Below, piece by piece: positions 26,177-33,109 of a stretch of DNA of 64,000 bases; position 1 is the stretch's first letter; each line of letters starts with the position of its first letter. Origin of the DNA: Gaiellaceae bacterium (GTDB lineage Bacteria > Actinomycetota > Thermoleophilia > Gaiellales > Gaiellaceae); NCBI GenBank assembly GCA_026002995.1, contig BPGK01000001.1:868001-932000 (forward strand), given 5' to 3'. A program made the position numbers and the translations under genes. The notes beneath the pieces were generated by a model. The model had not been told where the DNA came from. It saw nothing but the letters and a program-made list of their open reading frames with translations, and searched no databases.

Positions 26177-26453
26177 CCCGGCCGCGCGGTCCGTCGTCGA
26201 GAGCGGACTCACCGGAGGTGCCTGCGTCGCCGGCTCGGATCGGGCGAGACCGCGGCACCTGAGAGGGAGTCCTTAGCGCTGCTTCCTTCCGGACCTGACG
26301 CGGTTCGGACGCTCCCAGTGCGCGGGACCCGATCTGTCATCACTGCGTGCGCAGACCCAATCCCGACGAGCCGTCCCTCGGACGGCGTTCGGCCCCGCAT
26401 GGAGCGGATTTCGGGTTCAGGGAACCGCTGACTCCCCACCTAGCGCGGCCGGG
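26177..26453 (-). ncRNA. ffs: Signal recognition particle RNA, large type with Alu domain
   Basis: On the minus strand, the universally conserved SRP core GTCAGGTCCGGAAGGAAG followed by CAGC reads across about 26279-26300. The S-domain stem closes with GATCGGG (26328-26334) pairing CCCGATC (26238-26244). Upstream, TAGGTGGGGAGTCAGCGG and CCGAAATCCGCT with GGGGCCGAA (about 26392-26445) closely resemble the Alu domain of the Bacillus scRNA, so this is the roughly 280-nt type rather than a 4.5S RNA. The ends are set by an 11-bp helix: CCCGGCCGCGC at 26443-26453 pairs with GCGCGGCCGGG at 26177-26187. True ends may lie a few bases outside. Confidence 0.88.
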
Positions 26454-26460
26454 CGCACGC

Positions 26461-26466
26461 AGCCTA
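26461..26466 (-). promoter_or_regulatory. Probable -10 box of the SRP RNA gene
   Basis: TAGGCT on the minus strand lies 7 bases before the predicted 5' end of the SRP RNA, the right place for a TANNNT -10 element. No clear -35 box was seen. Confidence 0.45.
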
Positions 26467-26638
26467 CCAATCCCGAGGGCGGGGGGCCGGGCCGGCCTCC
26501 TATCCGCGTCCCCTGTCAGGGGGAGGAGAAGGGACGCCATGAACCGACCCGGCGCCGATGACTTTCTCCGTCGCCACGTGTGTCCCTCCGTCCGGCTTCG
26601 ACTCTCCCGAGACGCCGTGACGGAGCGCACGCAAGGGA

Positions 26639-26710
26639 TGGGCGCACCTGGGATCGAACCAGGGACCTCTCGCGTGTGAAGCGAGCGCTCTCCCGCTGAG
26701 CTATGCGCCC
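26639..26710 (-). tRNA. tRNA-Val (CAC)
   Basis: The minus strand gives the acceptor pair GGGCGCA/TGCGCCC, a D arm GCTC-AGCGGGA-GAGC, anticodon stem CTCGC/GCGAG with loop TTCACAC (anticodon CAC, reads GTG), and a T arm CCTGG-TTCGATC-CCAGG. The discriminator base is A and CCA is not encoded. Confidence 0.95.
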
Positions 26711-26742
26711 CGCGGGCCGTAGGGTACCCCAGGCGGCCCTGT

Positions 26743-26748
26743 TAGGTT
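26743..26748 (+). promoter_or_regulatory. -10 box placing a leaderless start for clpS
   Basis: TAGGTT ends 6 bases before the clpS ATG at 26755, so transcription should begin at or next to the start codon. No Shine-Dalgarno sequence is present. Confidence 0.5.
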
Positions 26749-26754
26749 CATCCC

Positions 26755-27051
26755 ATGAGCCCAGCAACGAAGATGCCCCCGCGCGAGCGACAGCGAGGCG
26801 GCGCGGGCGGCGGCCTCGGTGACGCGTGGAGGGTGATCGTGCTGAACGACGACCACAACACGTTCCACGGGGTCGCGTTCGCGCTCTCGAGCGTGCTCCC
26901 GGGCGTGAGCTTCGACCGGGGGATGGCGCTCGCGAACCGGATCCACAACACGGGACAGGCGGTCGTGTGGTCGGGTCACCGCGAGCAGGCCGAGCACTAC
27001 TGGTCGCAGCTCGCCGGCTACGGGCTGACGCTGGCGCCGCTCGAGTGCTAG
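26755..27051 (+). CDS. clpS: ATP-dependent Clp protease adaptor ClpS
   Basis: A 98-residue N-recognin adaptor that hands N-degron substrates to ClpA or ClpC with ClpP. After a flexible, Gly/Arg-rich N-terminal 23 residues comes the ClpS fold: WRVIVLNDDHNTFHGV (about residues 25-40; the NDD-x-x-T/F motif lines the N-degron pocket), ALANRIHNTGQAVVWSG, and LAGYGLTLAPLE at the end. Residues 25-98 match the usual domain length. It probably uses a leaderless mRNA (TAGGTT box 6 bases before the ATG). The gene is isolated between tRNA-Val and a cytochrome gene; no clpA/clpC is in the window. Confidence 0.9.
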   Translation: MSPATKMPPRERQRGGAGGGLGDAWRVIVLNDDHNTFHGVAFALSSVLPGVSFDRGMALANRIHNTGQAVVWSGHREQAEHYWSQLAGYGLTLAPLEC

Positions 27052-27077
27052 CTGCCTCTTGCCGCCGGGCACCGTGG

Positions 27078-27083
27078 TAGGTT
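27078..27083 (+). promoter_or_regulatory. -10 box placing a leaderless start for the cytochrome c gene
   Basis: TAGGTT lies 6 bases before the GTG at 27090, the same arrangement as upstream of clpS. Confidence 0.5.
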
Positions 27084-27089
27084 CCGGCC

Positions 27090-27662
27090 GTGCTCGCGCT
27101 CACCGGCTACGAGATCGCCCTCGCCATCGTCGCGCTCGTCTTCGTCGCCTTCGCGCTCGTCGTCTCCCTCGTGATCCCGCGCTCGCGACCGGACTTCCCC
27201 GGCGGACGGCTCGGCGTCTTCATCGGCATCTGTGCGGTGCTCTTCGTCGCGCAGATGGGGGCCGTGCTCGCGCTCGCCGAGCTCGGAGAGGGCGACGAGT
27301 CGACCGAGGAGGTCGCGCCGCCGACCGAGACGACGCCGACGGAGACCACCCCCACGGAGACGACGCCGACGGAGCCCACTGCGACGGAGACGACCCCGAC
27401 CGAGACCGGTCCCGAGGCCGAGCCGAGCATCGCCGCCGGCAAGGAGATCTTCCTCGCCAACTGCGGGTCCTGTCACACGCTCGCGGACGCGGGAACGACC
27501 GGGTCGGTCGGCCCGAGCCTCGACGCTGCGCAGCCGCCCGTCGACCTCGTGATCGACCGGGTGACGAACGGACGCGGCATCATGCCGTCCTTCGCAGGGA
27601 CGCTCAGCGAGCAAGAGATCCGCGACGTCGCGGCCTACGTGGCGGCGACGGCGGGCTCGTAG
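27090..27662 (+). CDS. Membrane-anchored class I cytochrome c
   Basis: A 190-residue protein starting at a GTG. Two hydrophobic helices (about residues 5-28 and 40-62) anchor it. A linker of repeated Thr-Glu-Thr-Thr-Pro units (about 72-108) leads to a single haem c domain with the attachment motif CGSCH (about residues 126-130) and the axial Met in GIMPSF. It should shuttle electrons on the outer face of the membrane in respiration. It is a close paralogue of the lipoprotein cytochrome at 45425-45841 (both have TLADAGT, VTNGRG and a GTLSE-x-EI helix). It is transcribed alone, with tRNA-Ser just downstream. Confidence 0.88.
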   Translation: MLALTGYEIALAIVALVFVAFALVVSLVIPRSRPDFPGGRLGVFIGICAVLFVAQMGAVLALAELGEGDESTEEVAPPTETTPTETTPTETTPTEPTATETTPTETGPEAEPSIAAGKEIFLANCGSCHTLADAGTTGSVGPSLDAAQPPVDLVIDRVTNGRGIMPSFAGTLSEQEIRDVAAYVAATAGS

Positions 27663-27692
27663 CGCCGGGTGGCGGGTACGCTTCATCCGCCT

Positions 27693-27781
27693 GGAGAGGT
27701 GTCCGAGCGGTCTAAGGAGCGCGACTGGAAATCGCGTACGTGCCGAAAGGTGCGTCGCGGGTTCAAATCCCGCCCTCTCCG
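27693..27781 (+). tRNA. tRNA-Ser (GGA)
   Basis: Class II tRNA with acceptor GGAGAGG/CCTCTCC, anticodon stem and loop GCGCGA-CTGGAAA-TCGCGT (anticodon GGA), a long variable arm (TACGTGCCGAAAGGTGCGT), T arm GCGGG-TTCAAAT-CCCGC and discriminator G. Confidence 0.95.
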
Positions 27782-27946
27782 TCTCTGAGCCCCGGGGGCC
27801 CGGCACCTGGGGAGAAGTTCACTCGAGCAAGGGATCAAGTCTCCCTCGACGGGGGACCGCCATCCCTCGTCTCCCGCCTACGGTCAGGCGTGGCCGCGAC
27901 GCGGCCGCCGGAGGGAACTGCGGACACGAAGGAGCGGGAGGCACAG

Positions 27947-28039
27947 GTGAGACGCTCACGGCACCCGTCACAACGAAGCGCGCTTCTCCCGCTCGCGGCG
28001 GCGCTCGCTGTGCCGATCTTTGCGGCGACCGCGCTCTAG
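27947..28039 (+). CDS. Very short ORF: signal-peptide-like relic
   Basis: A 30-residue frame starts at a GTG with a strong GGAGCGGGAGG ribosome site 5 bases upstream. It encodes a basic start followed by a hydrophobic run (ALLPLAAALAVPIFAATAL), then stops. It looks like the surviving signal peptide or first membrane helix of a larger gene, perhaps the same one that left the EAL remnant 300 bp downstream. Between this ORF and the EAL remnant (28040-28344), and in 27782-27946, I see no convincing gene. Confidence 0.35.
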   Translation: MRRSRHPSQRSALLPLAAALAVPIFAATAL

Positions 28040-28344
28040 CTTCCGGCGCAGGCGATCGACCGGATCGCATCGCGGTTCGTCGGTCATGCGGGCGCGCTTG
28101 CGGCACCAGGGTCGTCGGCATGAGCGTTGTCGAGGCCAGCCGCCCGGGAGGGCCGGAGGCTCCGGGAGCGCTCCCGGTCACGCCGAGGGGTCGCGAGTGC
28201 GCTCCGGGGATACGCCGGGTCGCTCCCAGCCCTGTGGCGCAGGAGGACTCCGGCCTCGGTCTGGGCATCTCGGAGAGCGCGGCGGGCGCTGCGGGGTTGG
28301 CTCCGGGACGCTCGAGGGGAGGCGGCGATGAAGGGCCGAGTAGC

Positions 28345-28779
28345 TTGGTCGAGCGCGGGATCCGGATCGCCATCGACGACTTCGGTGTCTGCTGCTCGTC
28401 GCTCGGCGAGCTCGAGGGCCTGCCCGTCCGCGTTCTCAAGATCGATCGCTCGTTCGTGGGCGCCATGGAGCGCGATCCGCGCGACGTCGCGATCGTCCGC
28501 TCGACTGTCGAGCTCGCGCACCGACTCGGCCTCGAGATTGTCGCCGAGGGCGTCGAGAGTCGCGAGCACATCGCCCGACTCGAGGGGATCGGGTGCGACA
28601 TCGGGCAGGGTTTCGCGCTCGGTCGCCCCGTTCCGGCCCGGGACTTCCCGTACGCGGGTCGGTCGATGCGGGACGCGCTCAGCGAGCCGATCGACGCCGT
28701 TATCCCGCTCCGGCGCGCCGCGCTCGGACGCTCGGTCGAGCGTCCCTCGTGGGCGGCGAGCGGAGGGGGAGGGATTTGA
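28345..28779 (+). pseudogene. Truncated EAL-domain (c-di-GMP phosphodiesterase) remnant
   Basis: The frame encodes the C-terminal half of an EAL domain: LVERGIRIAIDDFG, LKIDRSFVGAM, then LEIVAEGVESREH and GCDIGQGFALGRP. The first half, including the EAL signature itself and its catalytic Glu, is missing; an in-frame ATG at 28120 only adds Gly/Pro-rich sequence unlike the family. DDFG is followed by VCCSS in place of the usual TGYSS. An active cyclic-di-GMP phosphodiesterase is therefore unlikely. The 3' end overlaps tRNA-Ser(CGA) on the opposite strand, another sign of decay. Confidence 0.7.
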
Positions 28780-28847
28780 ACCCTCGAGGCGCTTGCACGC
28801 CTAACGGTTTTCGAGACCGCCCCGTTCGACCGCTCCGGCACCCCTCC
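28761..28847 (-). tRNA. tRNA-Ser (CGA)
   Basis: Minus-strand class II tRNA: acceptor GGAGGGG/CCCCTCC, anticodon stem GCGGT/ACCGT with loop CTCGAAA (anticodon CGA), long variable arm, T arm GAGGG-TTCAAAT-CCCTC and discriminator G. Confidence 0.94.
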
Positions 28848-28971
28848 GAAGACGCCATTGTGCTCGAAGGGGGAGTCTCGCGGGGTCGCAACGGTTCGCT
28901 CGCGCACACTTCGAGCTCTCTCCCTCGCCATCCGAGGGCGCGCGGAGGCGTCCGATATCCTGAGCGCGCCC

Positions 28972-29062
28972 GGAGAGGTGGCCGAGTGGCTGAAGGCGGC
29001 GCCCTGCTAAGGCGTTACGGGTGGTAATCCGCCCGTCGAGGGTTCGAATCCCTCCCTCTCCG
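28972..29062 (+). tRNA. tRNA-Ser (GCT)
   Basis: Class II tRNA: acceptor GGAGAGG/CCTCTCC, anticodon stem GCGCC/GGCGT with loop CTGCTAA (anticodon GCT), variable arm around CGGGTGGTAATCCGCCCG, T arm GAGGG-TTCGAAT-CCCTC and discriminator G. Confidence 0.95.
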
Positions 29063-29087
29063 CCTCCGTCGTCGCCCGTCCGAGCGG

Positions 29088-29384
29088 TCAGTCGTGGACT
29101 CGCGCGATGAGCTCCTCGCGCTTCAGCACCTTGACCTCGATGCCGCCCGAGCGGACGTCGTAGCCCGCCGAGCGCGGGTAGAGCACCTTGTCGCCGACGT
29201 CGACGCCGGTCACGTCTGCGCCGATGGCCGTGACGATGCCGCTGCGGCAGGGCGCGGCGTCCGTCGCGGAGGCGGGGAGGATGAGCCCGGCGCGGGTCTC
29301 CGTCTCGTCGGGAACGGGTTGCACGACGACGTACTCGTCGAGCGGCTCGAGTGTGGTGTCCAGGCTGCGCGACTCCTCGATCAC
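29088..29384 (-). CDS. groES: Co-chaperonin GroES
   Basis: A 98-residue GroES: LEPLDEYVVVQPVPDETETRAG at the N-terminus with the mobile loop, ILPASATD, then GIVTAIGADVTGVDVGDKVLYPRSAG and ILA-like ending LIARVHD. Start GTG at 29384; TACGAT on the same strand ends 6 bases before it, suggesting a leaderless message. No groEL accompanies it in the window, so it must serve a distant chaperonin or be a second GroES. The divergence of the mobile loop (RAGLILP in place of TxGGIxLP) is mild. Confidence 0.9.
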   Translation of the reverse strand: MIEESRSLDTTLEPLDEYVVVQPVPDETETRAGLILPASATDAAPCRSGIVTAIGADVTGVDVGDKVLYPRSAGYDVRSGGIEVKVLKREELIARVHD

Positions 29385-29390
29385 GCTCGA

Positions 29391-29396
29391 ATCGTA
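29391..29396 (-). promoter_or_regulatory. -10 box of groES (leaderless arrangement)
   Basis: TACGAT on the minus strand, 6 bases before the GTG start of groES. Confidence 0.45.
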
Positions 29397-29409
29397 CGCC
29401 TCGCCGCCG

Positions 29410-30159
29410 TCAGAGGCGGCCGGCCTCGACGATGCGCTGGAGGAACTGCCGCGTCCGCGGCTCCTGCGGGGCCGCGAAGATCGCCTCGGGCGGCCCCTGC
29501 TCGAGGATGACCCCCTCGTCGAGAAAGCAGACGCGGTGTGCGACGTCGCGGGCGAAGCCCATCTCGTGGGTCGCGATGAGCATGGTCATTCCCTCGGCGG
29601 CGAGCTCGCGAATGACGTTCAGCACCTCCGCGACGAGCTCCGGGTCGAGCGCGCTCGTCACCTCGTCGAGGAGCAGGAGACCCGGCTGCATGGCGAGCGC
29701 CCGCACGATCGCCACGCGCTGCTGCTGCCCTCCGGAGAGCCGGTCCGGGTACTCGTCGCGCTTGTCGGAGAGCCCGAAGCGGGCGAGGAGCTCGTCCGCG
29801 CGGGCGACCGCCTCCTCCTTCGACAGCCCGAGCGCCTTGCGCGGCGCGAGCGTGACGTTCTCGAGGACCGACATGTGGGGGAAGAGGTTGAACGCCTGGA
29901 ACACGATTCCGATCCCGCGGCGGACACGGTTGACGTCGATTCCCGGTGCGGTGATGTCCTCGCCGCGGAGCAGGATGCGGCCCTCGTCGATCGGCTCGAG
30001 CAGGTTCACGCAGCGCAGCAGCGTCGACTTCCCGGAGCCTGAGGCGCCGATCAGGCACACGACCTCGTGCTCGTCGAGGGCGAGATCGATCCCGCGCAGC
30101 ACCTCGAGCTTGCCGAACGACTTGCGCAAGCCCTCGATCGCGAGCGCGGGAGCGGTCAT
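29410..30159 (-). CDS. Polar amino-acid ABC transporter, ATP-binding protein
   Basis: A 249-residue ABC ATPase of the GlnQ/HisP group. Walker A GASGSGKST (about residues 38-46), Q-loop VFQAFNLFPH, signature LSGGQQQRVAIVRAL, Walker B LLLLDEVTSALDP and H-loop IATHEMGFARD are all intact. It drives import of an amino acid through the permease encoded immediately upstream (4-bp ATGA overlap). It is last in the substrate-binding protein, permease, ATPase operon (31863 to 29410). Confidence 0.95.
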   Translation of the reverse strand: MTAPALAIEGLRKSFGKLEVLRGIDLALDEHEVVCLIGASGSGKSTLLRCVNLLEPIDEGRILLRGEDITAPGIDVNRVRRGIGIVFQAFNLFPHMSVLENVTLAPRKALGLSKEEAVARADELLARFGLSDKRDEYPDRLSGGQQQRVAIVRALAMQPGLLLLDEVTSALDPELVAEVLNVIRELAAEGMTMLIATHEMGFARDVAHRVCFLDEGVILEQGPPEAIFAAPQEPRTRQFLQRIVEAGRL

Positions 30160-30920
30160 GCGAGACGCCCGGCCTGTTGTCGTTTCCGGTCGCGCGCAGT
30201 GAGCCAGTCGGTGAAGCGCGCGAGCGGGACGGTGATGAGGACGAAGAGCAGCGCCGTCGCGAGGTAGGGCGTGTAGTTGAACGTCGCGGCGACCTCGATC
30301 TGCGACTGCCGGAAGGCTTCGACGACTCCGAGGAGCGCGACGAGCGCGGTGTCCTTCTGGAGCCCGATGAAGTCGTTGAGGAGCGGCGGGATCACGCGGC
30401 GCACTGCCTGTGGCAGGACGACGAAGCGGAGCGCCTGGAAGCGGGTGAGGCCGAGCGAGCGTGCCGCCGCCTCCTGGCTCGGGTGCACCGACTCGATCCC
30501 GGCTCGGTAGACCTCAGACACGTACGCGGTGTAGACGACGACGAGCGCCACGGTTCCCCAGAAGAGCGGCGAGTTGGGGACGCCCGGGAGCTGGAGGGCG
30601 GTCACCCCGAACCCGAGGATGTAGATGACGAGGATCGTCGGGATCCCGCGAAAGATGTCCGCGTAGACCGTCGCGAGCAGGCGGAGCGGGAAGAACACCG
30701 GCCCCGGGAGGCTGCGGAGCACGGCCAGGCCGAGCGCGAGGACGAGGATGAAGACCTCGGCCACGAGGAAGATGCGGACGTTCACGAGGAACGCCTCGAG
30801 GATCGCCGGGAACGAGTCGTCGAAGACCTCGCGGTCGAAGAAGGCCTGCTTGACGTCCGGCCAGCCCGGCGCGTTGGAGACGGAGAGCGCGACGACCGTC
30901 ACGAACACGGCCGTCGACAC
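30156..30920 (-). CDS. Polar amino-acid ABC transporter, permease
   Basis: An inner-membrane permease of the HisM/GlnP family, about 254 residues as given, with five to six helices. The coupling EAA loop reads EAARSLGLTRFQALRFVVLPQA (about residues 147-168), and FRGIPTILVIYILGFG is typical. The GTG at 30920 falls inside what should be the first helix. The frame continues upstream for about 23 codons rich in Arg/Gly with no ATG, GTG or TTG, only a CTG at 30989 five bases after the binding-protein stop. The real start may be that CTG or a non-canonical codon. Confidence 0.9.
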   Translation of the reverse strand: MSTAVFVTVVALSVSNAPGWPDVKQAFFDREVFDDSFPAILEAFLVNVRIFLVAEVFILVLALGLAVLRSLPGPVFFPLRLLATVYADIFRGIPTILVIYILGFGVTALQLPGVPNSPLFWGTVALVVVYTAYVSEVYRAGIESVHPSQEAAARSLGLTRFQALRFVVLPQAVRRVIPPLLNDFIGLQKDTALVALLGVVEAFRQSQIEVAATFNYTPYLATALLFVLITVPLARFTDWLTARDRKRQQAGRLA

Positions 30921-30993
30921 GGCGGCGACGAGGGTCGCCCGGAGGCCGCGGCCTCCGGGCGATCTCGCCGCGCGTCGTCCGCCGGTCAGGGCG

Positions 30994-31863
30994 CTACCGC
31001 AGGTCGGGAGCGCCGGCCCGCGCGAGGTACTGCTGCTGGAGCCGCTTGATGGTGCCGTTCGCCCACAGGCGGTTCAGCGCCTTGTTCACGCAGCGCACGA
31101 GCGGATTGTCCTTCTCGAACACCATCCCGAAGCGCTCTCGCTCCGGCCCCCGGTTCGGGAGACGGCCGACGATCGTCCCGTTCTCGAGCTGCACGGCGAC
31201 GACGTAGAACGCGGTCGGGAGGTCGACGACGATGCCGTCGATCTGCTTTGAGCGCAGGGCGGAGATGGCGTCGTTGTTCGTGTCGTAGACGGCCGGCTTC
31301 TGGCTCGGGCGAATGTACTTGACGATGTAGTCGTAGCTCGTCGTTCCGACCTGCGCGCCGAGCTTGTAGCGCTTGAGACCGGCGACCGTCTTCACGCTCG
31401 CGATCGGCGTTCCGGCGTTCGCGACGACGGACTGGTTGACGAAGTAGTACGCGTTCGAGAAGGTGACGTTCTTCGCCCGCTCGGGCTTGTACGACACCTG
31501 GGCGAGGTAGAAGTCGAACGGCTTCTTGCCGGGCCGGAACGAGCTCGCGAAGGGGACTGCTGTCCACGTCACCTTGCCCCGCGGGAAGCCGAGCTCCTTC
31601 GCCACCGCGTACGCGACGGCGGACTCGTAGCCCTTGCCGCTGTACGGGTTCGAGACCTTCCACGGCTTGCGCTCGGCCCCGCCGAACCACGGCGGGTAGG
31701 CCGGGTTGTCGGTGCCGACCGTGAGCGTGCCCGGCTTCAGCAGGTTCAGATCGGCGATCGCGCAGCCGGGGATCGCGGTCGCAGTTGCGGGGCCGCCCGT
31801 CGCCGTCGCCGCCAGGGCGAGCGCGAGGACGGTGAGAGCTGCTCCGAGAACACCTACGCGCAT
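30994..31863 (-). CDS. Amino-acid ABC transporter, substrate-binding protein
   Basis: A 289-residue exported solute-binding protein of the SBP_bac_3 family. ATG 31863 is chosen because GAGGAG lies just upstream and a signal peptide follows directly (MRVGVLGAALTV, then ALALAATATGG). The mature part begins with the family pattern GTLTVGTDNPAYPPW and keeps GYESAVAYAVAKELG, VTFSNAYYFVNQS, YKLGAQVGTTSYDY and DGIVVDLPTAFY. It delivers a polar amino acid or related solute to the permease/ATPase encoded downstream. No lipobox Cys was found, so it may be freely secreted or held by its signal. Confidence 0.92.
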   Translation of the reverse strand: MRVGVLGAALTVLALALAATATGGPATATAIPGCAIADLNLLKPGTLTVGTDNPAYPPWFGGAERKPWKVSNPYSGKGYESAVAYAVAKELGFPRGKVTWTAVPFASSFRPGKKPFDFYLAQVSYKPERAKNVTFSNAYYFVNQSVVANAGTPIASVKTVAGLKRYKLGAQVGTTSYDYIVKYIRPSQKPAVYDTNNDAISALRSKQIDGIVVDLPTAFYVVAVQLENGTIVGRLPNRGPERERFGMVFEKDNPLVRCVNKALNRLWANGTIKRLQQQYLARAGAPDLR

Positions 31864-31924
31864 CGAGTCCACTCCTCGGGGAGAGTTGCTGGGCCGGCGC
31901 GAGCGTACCACCGGGCTCGACGGC

Positions 31925-31930
31925 TAGCGT
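31925..31930 (+). promoter_or_regulatory. -10 box for the LigD-polymerase gene
   Basis: TAGCGT ends 7 bases before ATG 31938. The in-frame GTG at 31929 lies inside this box, which favours ATG 31938 as the start of a leaderless message. Confidence 0.45.
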
Positions 31931-31937
31931 GCCGCGC

Positions 31938-32948
31938 ATGGCGAGCCCGTTCGTCGAGCTCGAGGTGGGAGGGCGCCTCGTCAAGGTGACGAACCCGGAC
32001 AAGGTGCTCTTCCCCAAGCTCGGGAAGACGAAGCTCGACCTCGTCGAGTACTACCTCGCGGTGGGCGAGGGCATCGTGCGCGCGCTGTACGAGCGACCGA
32101 CGCAGCTGCGCCGCTTCCCGGACGGGATCGAGGGGGAGGCGATCTACCAGAAGCGGGTGCCGGAGAAGCGGCCGGAGTGGGTGGAGACGGCGCGCGTCAC
32201 CTTCCCCTCCGGGCGGCATGCGGACGAGCTGTGCGTGACCGAGCTCGCGCAGGTGATCTGGGCGGCGAACCTCGCCGTCGTCGACTTCCATCCCTGGCCG
32301 TCGCGGCGGCGGGACCCCGAGCGCCCGGACGAGCTGCGCATCGACATCGATCCCCAGCCCGGCACCGACTTCCGCGACGCGAAGCGAGTCGCAGCGCTCG
32401 TGCGCGAGGTGCTCGACGAGATCGGGTACGTGGGTTGGCCGAAGACCTCGGGGAACCGCGGCATCCACGTCTTCTGTCGGATCGAGCCGCGCTTCGAGTT
32501 CCCGGTGGTGCGCCGGGCGGCGCTCGCCTTCGCGCGCGAGGTCGAGCGCCGGGCCCCGCGGCTCGTCACGACGGCGTGGTGGAAGGAGGAGCGTGGGGAG
32601 CGCGTCTTCATCGACTTCAACCAGAACGCGCGCGACCGCACGGTCGCCTCCGCCTACTCCGTGCGCCCTCGTCCCGACGCACCTGTCTCGGCTCCCGTGT
32701 CGTGGAACGAGCTGCCCGATGTCGAGATCGAGGACTTCACGATGACGACCATGCCTGCCCGGTTTGCGAAGCTCGGGGACGTGCACGCGGGCATCGACGA
32801 TGCGGTATGCGACCTGCGGGTGCTCCTCGAGTGGGTCGAGCGCGACGAGGCGGCGGGGCTCGGCGAGGCGCCCTACCCGCCGAACTTTCCGAAGATGCCC
32901 GGCGAGCCTCCTCGGGTGCAGCCCTCGCGGGCGCGGAAGTCTCCGTAG
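31938..32948 (+). CDS. LigD-type polymerase domain protein (non-homologous end joining)
   Basis: A stand-alone archaeo-eukaryotic primase-like polymerase of 336 residues, equivalent to the polymerase domain of LigD. It can fill gaps or add nucleotides at double-strand breaks in end joining. Family motifs: VKVTNPDKVLFPKLGKTK at the N-terminus, the 5'-phosphate pocket and catalytic Asp pair in RIDIDPQPGTDF (DxD, about residue 135), KTSGNRGIHVF, and NQNARDRTVASAYSVRP. The C-terminus ends PNFPKMPGEPPRVQPSRA. A DNA ligase gene lies just downstream on the other strand, giving a split LigD-like set; no Ku gene is in the window. Confidence 0.9.
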   Translation: MASPFVELEVGGRLVKVTNPDKVLFPKLGKTKLDLVEYYLAVGEGIVRALYERPTQLRRFPDGIEGEAIYQKRVPEKRPEWVETARVTFPSGRHADELCVTELAQVIWAANLAVVDFHPWPSRRRDPERPDELRIDIDPQPGTDFRDAKRVAALVREVLDEIGYVGWPKTSGNRGIHVFCRIEPRFEFPVVRRAALAFAREVERRAPRLVTTAWWKEERGERVFIDFNQNARDRTVASAYSVRPRPDAPVSAPVSWNELPDVEIEDFTMTTMPARFAKLGDVHAGIDDAVCDLRVLLEWVERDEAAGLGEAPYPPNFPKMPGEPPRVQPSRARKSP

Positions 32949-33032
32949 GCCGGGTCGACGCAGCCCAACGCGCCAGCTTCGGACACGTCTGCGCGAGGGA
33001 CAAACCGCTCTCTGAAGCCGTTTGTCACCCAT

Positions 33033-33075
33033 GGTGTCTGACACCTCTTTCCACAGGGCGGACACCTTTATCCAC
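33033..33075. repeat. Short palindrome and 21-bp-spaced direct repeat between the polymerase and ligase genes
   Basis: GGTGTC-T-GACACC (33033-33045) is an interrupted palindrome. GACACCTCTTTCCAC (33040-33054) and GACACCTTTATCCAC (33061-33075) match at 13 of 15 positions with 21-bp spacing. They could be a mobile-element end or a terminator region between the convergent genes. The rest of 32949-33109 shows nothing else. Confidence 0.4.
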
Positions 33076-33109
33076 CGGCCACCGCGGCGCAGGGGGCGAA
33101 GGGTCGCCC

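Noticed and set aside
26238-26334. SRP RNA called as a roughly 97-nt 4.5S type
   Set aside because: The Alu-domain motifs upstream and the outer 11-bp helix show the longer form, so the larger range is reported.
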